Part shown: positions 47,401 to 56,400 of the stretch, piece after piece | How positions within the stretch are numbered: the stretch's first letter is position 1 | Layout of the letters: every line of letters starts with the position of its first letter | Source of the DNA: Elgaria multicarinata webbii | Lineage: Eukaryota > Chordata > Lepidosauria > Squamata > Anguidae | NCBI RefSeq assembly: GCF_023053635.1 | Contig: NC_086182.1 | Span: forward strand, 4,055,001-4,119,000 | Length of the DNA stretch: 64,000 nt | Reading direction: 5' to 3' | Translations under genes and position numbers: made by a program | The notes under the pieces: model-generated | Databases searched by the model: none | What the model saw: the letters and a program-made list of their open reading frames with translations, nothing else | What the model was told of the DNA's origin: nothing

Positions 47401-50400
47401 CATAAATAAGCTCTTATTCTACTTGCAGTGTTCTCAACTATCATCTGCTATTTAGCTTGCTAGCAACGGAGCCAGGCTCTATCCTCGGACTTCAAACTTC
47501 TCCGAGATCTCCATCTCTACTTGTCACATCAGGTTAAATCTCCTCCCCTGAAGTTTCAACGGCTCATTTAAGCTGTTCAGTTCATTGCTTCTACAGAGCG
47601 GCAGAAACGCCGCAGAGATGAAATGGTGTGTTAAGTAGAAGTGAAACTGATGTGTAGCAGCTACGAGATTCAGCTAGAAATTAGGAAGATCCACAATTGA
47701 ATGTTAATTTTACCCTGAACTCATTCCATGATTCGGGAAACCATTCACCATTGCTCAGCCTTGATTACACCCACCCTTCCTGAGTCATAGAGAGACCGAC
47801 TTACACTATAGGCTGCTGTAACTATTACAACATCATTGTTGCACTACTATGTACACCGTAAGGCACTCTAACAGGCTATGTATTATTATTTGCTATTGAG
47901 TACCCTCTGCTGGCTACTTATGAATCAGGCCATGGGGAAAGGAGAGACAATGTGAATTTAATGGTAGGTTTGCCATGCAGCTAAAGTCACAAGTGGGCAA
48001 AAGATACCTTGCACTACAGCTGCATGTTAAGACAACCTCCGCCTCAGGGCCCCTTTCTCCTTTTGCAAAGCACACTTAGGAGGGGATTATTTAGGGTTAC
48101 CATATGGAAAGGAGGACAAGGCTCCTGTATCTTTAACTGTTGCATAGAAAAGGGGATTTCAGCAGGTGTCATTTGTATGCCTGTAGCACATGGTGAAATT
48201 TCCTCTTCATCACAACAGTTAAAGCTGCAGGAGCCCTGTCTAACATTACCAGATTCAAAAGAGGGCAGGGCTCCTGCAGCTTTAAATGTTGTGATGAAGC
48301 AGGAATTTCACCAAGTGCTGCATGCCTACAAATGGCACCTGCTGAAATTCCCTTTTCAATACAACTGTTAAAAGATACAGGAGCCTTGTCCTCCTTTTCA
48401 TAGGGTCACCCTAATATAGTTTCTGCCTTCTGTTTTAGTTGATCTTTAAACAACTCTGGGAGTCTTTGCAGCTGAAGAGAAGAGTGATTTAGATGATGAT
48501 GATGATAATAATGATGATGATGATGATGATGGGAATCAACGGGCAAGAGGGAAGATTGATTTACCACTTCTGCACCCAGTTTTCCTATGCCAATGCCCCT
48601 CCATTCCCTGAAGCTCCCTTCCAGCATTGGGGAGAAAAAAACTATTAAATATTTTCCACAGATGTGTCTTCAAGAACACCCTCTTCACTCATTTCTCTGG
48701 TGCAAATGCATCCTTGTCCCCATGAGCAGCATTTGAAGAGAAAAGGAAGAATAGAAATCCTGGGTTTCCCTTGAAACATCTACCATAGCCTTAAATCTAG
48801 ATGGTACAGGGCACCAACTAGGGTAGCTGCTTATGCATCACCAAAACAAAGAAATGCATCACCAAGAAAGAGGACAAAAGACACACAGATTTGCATAAAA
48901 TTGGTGTGCACTAATTTATAGAGAGAGATGCAAATTTAGAAAGAATGGCTATACTTTAAACAGAAATACATCTCACAAAGTGGGGCAGGGCATGGCCGGA
49001 TGCCCTGCTTGCCAGCTAAGTCTGCTGTCTGGGTGCGAAGTGTGGATGGGCAGCTTTTAAGGCCCCATTTCTGATCTCCCTTCTTTATCTTTAAACTGCA
49101 CTTGGGCTGGGCAGCCCTTCAAACAGAGGACTGACTTCTGTAAAATAGGACATAGGGCCACCCTGCAAATGTTTACATACTGAGGGTGCAATCTTATGCA
49201 GGTTTAGGCAGAAATAAGTCCTACAACTACTAGCACGCTGAGAGTTGTAGGACTTCTTTCTGCCTAGACCTGCCCAGGGTGGCACCCTCAAGAGACTCAG
49301 GGAGCTGCCCCTCCAAACTGAGGCCTAATCTGCATATGCAGCCGAAGGACGTGGTCGAATCCTGATGCAGACGGCTGCTCTTTTGGAGTGCTCAACTGCC
49401 TGCAAGGAAACGCAAAAACAGAACCACACAGCACACACGAAGGAGAAAATCTCTAGCACTGCCCTGCTGTGCTAGTTTATACTAATTTCCTTTGATGTAC
49501 AGACCAGACTGGAGTCTTTTATCAATCCTGTGTAGCCAGTGGTGTGGTGGTAAATCCAATTGTCAAGTGCAGCAGCTGATCAGCAACAGCCCTCGCCACC
49601 CACTACCAGCAGAGAGTCCAAAAGACAGGCAGCTGCATTGATCCAGCTGTAATGAACCCCAGCAAAGCAAAGCAAAGAAGAATCTTCATGCTTAATTTCC
49701 TCATTCCTCTACACCAGCAGTAGGCAACCTCAGGACCACTAGATGTTTTGGACTACCACTCCCATAATCCCTGGCAATTGGCCAAACTGACTATGCCTTA
49801 TGGGAGTTGTAGTCCCTGTGCTAATCAGCCAAATTGGAAAGCTATGCTTATGATCACCCCATTGTTGAGCAAACTGTCCAGAACTTCAGGCAAATTTTAT
49901 GTTAAGTTTCTGTTGGAAGATAAGTCCTCAAGTGTAACTTTGGCTGTTGCTAAATTTCTTACAGTGGCGGCCAAGATTAGAGCTCTTTGTGTATTAGACT
50001 AAAGTTGATAATAGCTTTAACTGTATGATTTCATGTCTGATTCTTGTGTTTGGTTGTTTGTTTCTTTTCTTTTTATGGATCTATAGATCGCAATAAAGAA
50101 AGTTAGTTAGTTTAGAAAGCTATTATCGCCTCATTACTAGAGGACCCCCTCAATTCGCCTGTCACTCTGGCAAAGGATACAGTCATAGAATAGTAGAGTT
50201 GGACGGGGCCTAGACCGCCACTGAGCCCAACCCCTGCTCAAGGCAGGAATCCACATAGTGTCACACTTACTCTGAAAAAAGCCTCAGGCTGCTGCTACTC
50301 GCGATCTGGCTTGAACAACTGCCCGCCCCACACCTCCTTTTGCCCAGGACTACTAAGATCAGGACACTCTGGTCCCCGCCCTTCCCATCCCCATGCACAT

Positions 50401-53400
50401 GGTCCACTAAACCAAAGCAAAATAAAAAAATAGCAAGTTTAGCATTTAGCAAATACTGAAATAATCTGCACATACGCAGCTTTAAGCACACACACAAATA
50501 GTCCCCATCAACTGCAATCCCCACCTCCACCCCACCCACTTGAGAGTCATAGCTTGACTTGCGTGTTGCAAGATGCAACAAAATGTTTCCAGGGAGTCAG
50601 GGACTGCTACCCTATAAGAGCAGCACTCCTGTTGGGCAGTCCTGACAGCCTGGAACAGGAACCGTTCCTGCTCGTGGGTTTCCCATGAGTGGCTGGATGG
50701 CTTTTGTGTGAACAGAACGCTAGACCAGATGGACTCTAGTCTGACCTGGCAGGGCTTCTTCTTTAGGTCCTAACCTTGTACTGCTTGTTCAAGCCTAATT
50801 GGGGGCGGGGGAGCAGTGAAGGGATAAAGGACACCTCCCACCTCCCAAAGGTCTTCCCTTGCTGAGCCATATTACACTTGAGGGCTGCTAGCTCATAGTG
50901 TTACAGGTCTGGGGTTGGCTCGGATGACAGCCCAGGGCTTTGGATTGCAAAGAGTTTCAGGATTGTTTCCAACTCTGCAATTCTTTAGAGTAAAGATTCT
51001 GTGAGTAGAGTTTCAGTGAGGATGCTCCAATGCAGTCCTTCTTAAGATGGCAGTTGATAGCTGGTACCAATCTGGTGATGTGTTTCAGCCGGAGTTAGGA
51101 TGACCCAAGGAGGCTGAGGTGATGGGCCGTTCTTCCCCCTGCCAGACAAAGGGAGGGGGCGAGTGAAGTGCGTGTGAGTGTATCTACGCAGGAAGTCAGT
51201 CTATACTGGAACTGGGCCAGGCAAGGAGGCAGAGAGCTGATATTGCTCTTTTCAGGAAATCCTAGGGTGCTATGGGCTTCCCTTGATATCTGATGGGAAC
51301 AGAAATCAGCTGGGGTGTTAATGCTGAGGACCCTGGTACGCTCAGCATTGAGAGCCAGCATGGTGTAGTGGCTGAAGTGTTGGCCTGGGAGTCAGGAGAT
51401 CCGGGTTCTAGGCCCCACTTGGCCATGGAAACCCACTGGGTGACTTTGGGCCAGTCACAGACTCTCAGCCCAGCCTACCTCACAGGGTTGTTGTTGCAAG
51501 GATAAAATGGAGAGGAGGAGGATTATATACGCCACCTTGGGTTTCCTGGAGGAAAGAAGGCAGGATATAAATGCAATAATAAATAAATAAATAAATAAAG
51601 TGTTTGTGTGTGTGTGTGTGTAAAACAAACCTTGTATTGCTGTAAATTCCCAGTGAATTCCCTAAAAAGGAACCAAACACTGGATAAACACATGAACCCT
51701 CAAACATTTCACTTTTCCAAGAATTTGTATATGAGTCTAACCATATTTTATACATGTGTAGTAGGAGGCAGCCAGCTTGGAAGATGCAATTGCCCTCTGC
51801 CATAGACCGGGTGACTCCTGCCTTCTTTAGACCCCCCACCCCCTCTGGGCTCTACTGCTATTCTGGAGGCTTGCAGGTTCTTGTCACGCACAATTTGGGA
51901 TTTGACTAAATTTATTAAATCTTGCAATTTGTAGCACTAATGCAAAACAAAACGCAATCAATAAAAATAATATAAAAGACATAAATAAGGGAGAGCACAA
52001 CACTTTGCTACATCTTAAAGGCTCGAGAGATCTAAAAAGATCTTTTCAATTTGGGGAGCCTGAAATGCAGTGGAGGCTGGTGTTCCAATGCCAGTGGAGC
52101 AGGGAATCCACTCTGGGTTTCAGTCAGAACTCTAAAGGAACACCTTGGATAGCTCCTTTAGAGTTCTGACCGGTTCTAACTGAAACCCAGAGCGGATTTG
52201 ATGCCCCACTGACATCGGCGCCACCAGCCTCCACTGATGCAATGTTGTACAACAAAGAAAGCCCCTGCTGACAGAACAGATGCTTTGCAGGCAGAAGGCC
52301 ACCCGTGCAGCCCCCAGGACCTCAGGTAGCAGAGAGCCGGGAGAAACAGCAGCCTGATACCTTACGTAAAATGCAAAGCCATGCAAACTAGGAGAACCAA
52401 AATTACTGGCCTAGATGGACCAATGGTCTGACTCCATCTAAGGCTTCACTACAGCATCTGGCTGCCGCTGCATTTTCCCAAGCAGTCTAAGTGGCTCTCG
52501 CAGACCCTATGGACCTCCCAGCTGCAAGAGAAGGGAGGTCAAGGCACCTTCTGTGTGGCTGCTTTGAGCCGTTTCTATTTTACATTTGTTTTGTTGGCTG
52601 TGAGTTGGAGACGTGCTCTTTTAATTAAGAAGAGCAGGATACAGGTCTTGCTTCCTTTCATGTTCTTCAGTGTTTGCAGTTCATTTCCTTTCTCATTATC
52701 AGCTTTTTAACTTTCGGAGTCTGACCTGCAAAATCTACACAGAAACGAAAGCTTATATGACACCACAACAAGCCCACAGATGTTTGCTCAATGAGAGCCT
52801 AATTTACATGCTTTTAAAGGATCGGGGGGGGGGGGGATTTCTCCCACCCCATCATTTACCTGCTCAAAACCACATAAACCCAAAGCTGCTATTTCCTCCG
52901 TTGTGGAAAGTGCCCCCTTTCCCCCACCAGGGCAAATATTAACTGGGGGCGGGGGGAGAAGACATTGCACTGGGAAAATCGTGCAGTAGGAGAAGTTTAG
53001 TTCGCCTGCTTCAACTTACTCTTGACCTGCTGCTCTTTCTTTTCTTTCTTTCTTTTAAAATGAAGTCAGGAAATCCGATGAGAAATCGGTCTGTATCTCA
53101 TTTAGTTTGGCCTACAAGTTAGGCCCAGAGACAGTGGCGTGGGGGTACATTTTGAGGTGCACGTACTCATGACAACCAAGGAGAGTTCAAGATTACAGGC
53201 AGCTGTTGATCCATATCAACTAACCTGTTCTAGCTGTTTTCCTCTCCACCTGGGGTAGGTCTTTTGTAAAGCTCATGGGTCAATTGCCCATTCCGGACCA
53301 GGTCACTTCAAAATACTTTGCATTACAGCAGGGATACTTCCCTTGCTCGGCTTCGCCCATTTTCCTCTGCTGCCCCTCATGCCTGGAATGCTCTTCCAGA

Positions 53401-56400
53401 ACACCTGAGAACTACCAACTCAATCACAGCTTTTAAAACACAGCTAAAAACTTTTCTTTTCCCTATAGCTTTTAAACTTTGAGTTTGTTCTGACTCTATA
53501 CTGTTAGCTTCACCCTTCCTGGTGCCTGTTTACACTTCCCTGTGCCTGTTTGCATTCTCTTTCCCTCCTTATTGTTTACTACAACTTTATTAGATTGTAA
53601 GCCTATGCGGCAGGGTCTTGCTATTTACTGTGTTATCTGTACAGCACCATGTACATCGATGGTGCTATATAAATAAATAATAATAATAATAATAATTATT
53701 GCTGAGAAAATTCATTTCCACCTGGGCACTATGAGGATTGTATTTAAGCTCAAAGGGAACAGGGATTTCTGTATGTGGGGCGAACATACAGGGAGGTTTT
53801 TCCTTTCCCATGGATGCCAGACGCAAGCTAATTAGCAATCCGTGAGTTTCAGGGTGGTTTGTGAACCACCTCAACTATCCCATCCTCATTGGGTTCAGAT
53901 ATCAAAACAACCCACACCTGGTGAGGGTAATTATGCCAATTAGGCGGCTCATGACTGGCACGTGAAAGGAGGAAAAATAAGCCACTGTGGATTATTTTCC
54001 CTCTGTGTTCATCTAAACCTGGTCACAGACTACATCTCTACTTTGTACACCTGGAAATCTCAGACCAATGTATCTTTAGAATTGCTTCGATGCAACGCTT
54101 CCCAGCTCTAATTCTGAAAAGACATACAAGGGAAATGACAAGGAAAATGGATGGCAATTAGCTAAGATGTTCAAAAGCCAGAAGTAGTTCCAGGAGATTT
54201 GCAAATATTCACATTTCAGAGACAAATACACCTTATGTGTAAAACCATCTTAAATAAGTCATGATGGCCTTTTTAATAAATAAATATTTATTTATTAATG
54301 CTTGCTGTTGGCCATTTTCTGGCTGCTTCCTGTTGCATATTCTTAAAACACAAGGAGGAGGAAGCGATGCGATGCCTGGAGCAACCTTTGGGTTTTCAAA
54401 ATGCTGCACAGAAAGTCTCAGGTCCTTCAGTTCAAGTCCAATAACATAGTTTTTTGTGAAATCTTTGCTTCATTTATGTATTTATTTTTCTGCTGAAAAG
54501 GAAAGGTGGATTGCAGCACAATCCTATACATGTTTTTCCGGCTGTATGCCCCACTATATTCAGTGGGGGTTAGTTCCTAGTTAAAAGTGATTCGGGACTG
54601 CAATCTAGTAGCCAAAATCCACACACCGTCCAAACCCAAGGGGGGGGCTGTCTCAGAAAGCTTGGAAGAACTTTCAATATACTTGCAGAAGTATTTTATT
54701 TATTTATTTATTTATTTGGGGGGAACCCTAAGGGAAGAATTCTCCGAAACAGCATGGGGTTTGCAGAAGTAGAAAAATCTTTAGAGGAAATAAAAAACCC
54801 AAAGTGGAGAACCCCCTCAAAAAACGTGGCCACTCAGCATGGTCAGTGGCCATGGATTGCCTGTTTGTGGGTGGGTGAGAGGAAAGGGGAAAGGAGAGCC
54901 ATATCCTGGGGGAGGGCATGGCTGGCTAGCTGGCTGGCACAGCAAAGGGGAGCACACCACAATGCAACATTTTATCCACAACTATTGGCCATGAAAGTCA
55001 AATGCAACCTCCCTCATCTTCAGAAGCAATAGACCTTAGGACAGAGAGAAGGCAGCTGTTGCCTTCATGGCCTGCTCACGATTACCCGGAGATGTTGGCA
55101 CACTCCGCTTGTCCAAAGGATCACCAGCAGATCTTAAGATCCTTAAGATCCGGCGAAGACAAAAGCTGCCTTCCATGGAAAGCAGCAGGACAGAAAAATG
55201 CTCTTGGGACATCCTTTCCATGGGGACATCTGCCTTCTCCCTTTCCGCGATGGTTCGATCAAGCGATGTCAGCAGACAGCGAGAGCCTCAACCTCTTAGC
55301 CCTCACGCCCAGCGCAAGCAAAGCCTAAGAGCACCATGCTTTGGCACAGGGTTCCGTCCCTTCCTGGTTGTCTTTGCCTCTCCTTATTTTCCTACCTTAG
55401 CCCTACCCTTTGCCTGCTGCACAGGCAAAATGGACAAAGTGAGTGTTCTGTTCTCTGGGGGAAAGAGGGGCTTTGTCCTGTTCGCTTACATTGCCGTGCG
55501 GTTTTTAATACAGATCAGCAGAAAAAAGCTTCCTGCTTCCCAGCCCCACCACAGCTAAAACACAAGTCCTATAGACCCCAGAAATGCTCACATGCATCAT
55601 GATTTGTCTACTCAACTGAATACATATGGATTCTAAAGCTGCTGGCAACACCACAGCAAAGAGTTGAGGTGGGGGGGGAGAGAGAGTCTACACCCAGGAA
55701 CACAGATTTTGTACTAATTTATCTCATTTCATTTATTACATTTCTAGACCGCCCCATAGGCAAAGCTCTCTGGACAGTTCACAAAAATTAAAAACCATTG
55801 AAATACAAAGTACAACCCAGCCACTCCAGAACTGAAATACCAAGCAAACGCAGTTGATTGTGCACAAATATCAGTATTAGTATTTCACTTCGCATGCTTC
55901 TTTCTGGAGCCACTATCCGAATATTTGCAGAAACCAGTGGACAAAACCTCTCCCACACTGAAGCGGAACTTCAGCGGTATAAATTACAGGGGAGCGGTGT
56001 GCTCCCCTAAATGGCCGCCTCAAAGAACAGGGCTGAAAAGGTGGCAAGAGAGAGGGACAGAAAAGCAATTCAGAGCACAGAAAATTCTACCATTTTGTTA
56101 GTGCTGCCTATTCAGTTGCAAAATTAATTGGCACCACCGAGAAGGAAAAAGGGCCCATTTTAAGAATTAAACACTGAAATTCTGAGGACTGCAAATTTGC
56201 ATCTGATTGTGAGCTACACAGAATTCTATGCAAGCAGAATCACAGAAGAGAAAACTGATAAGCCTGAAATAAGGGACTTTTGGGAGGAAAGCCAAGATAA
56301 TCTGGTTGTGTTGTCACACATGCATCCCATCTGAACACGGGCCTAAAATGGCCTACAGTCACATGTAGCTATGCAGAAGTTTGTATCAGCAGGTAAAAAT

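Noticed and set aside
55067-55558. 163-codon plus-strand frame
   Set aside because: No known domain, no neighbouring exon-like frames, antisense within intron 1. Kept only as an unrecognised stretch.
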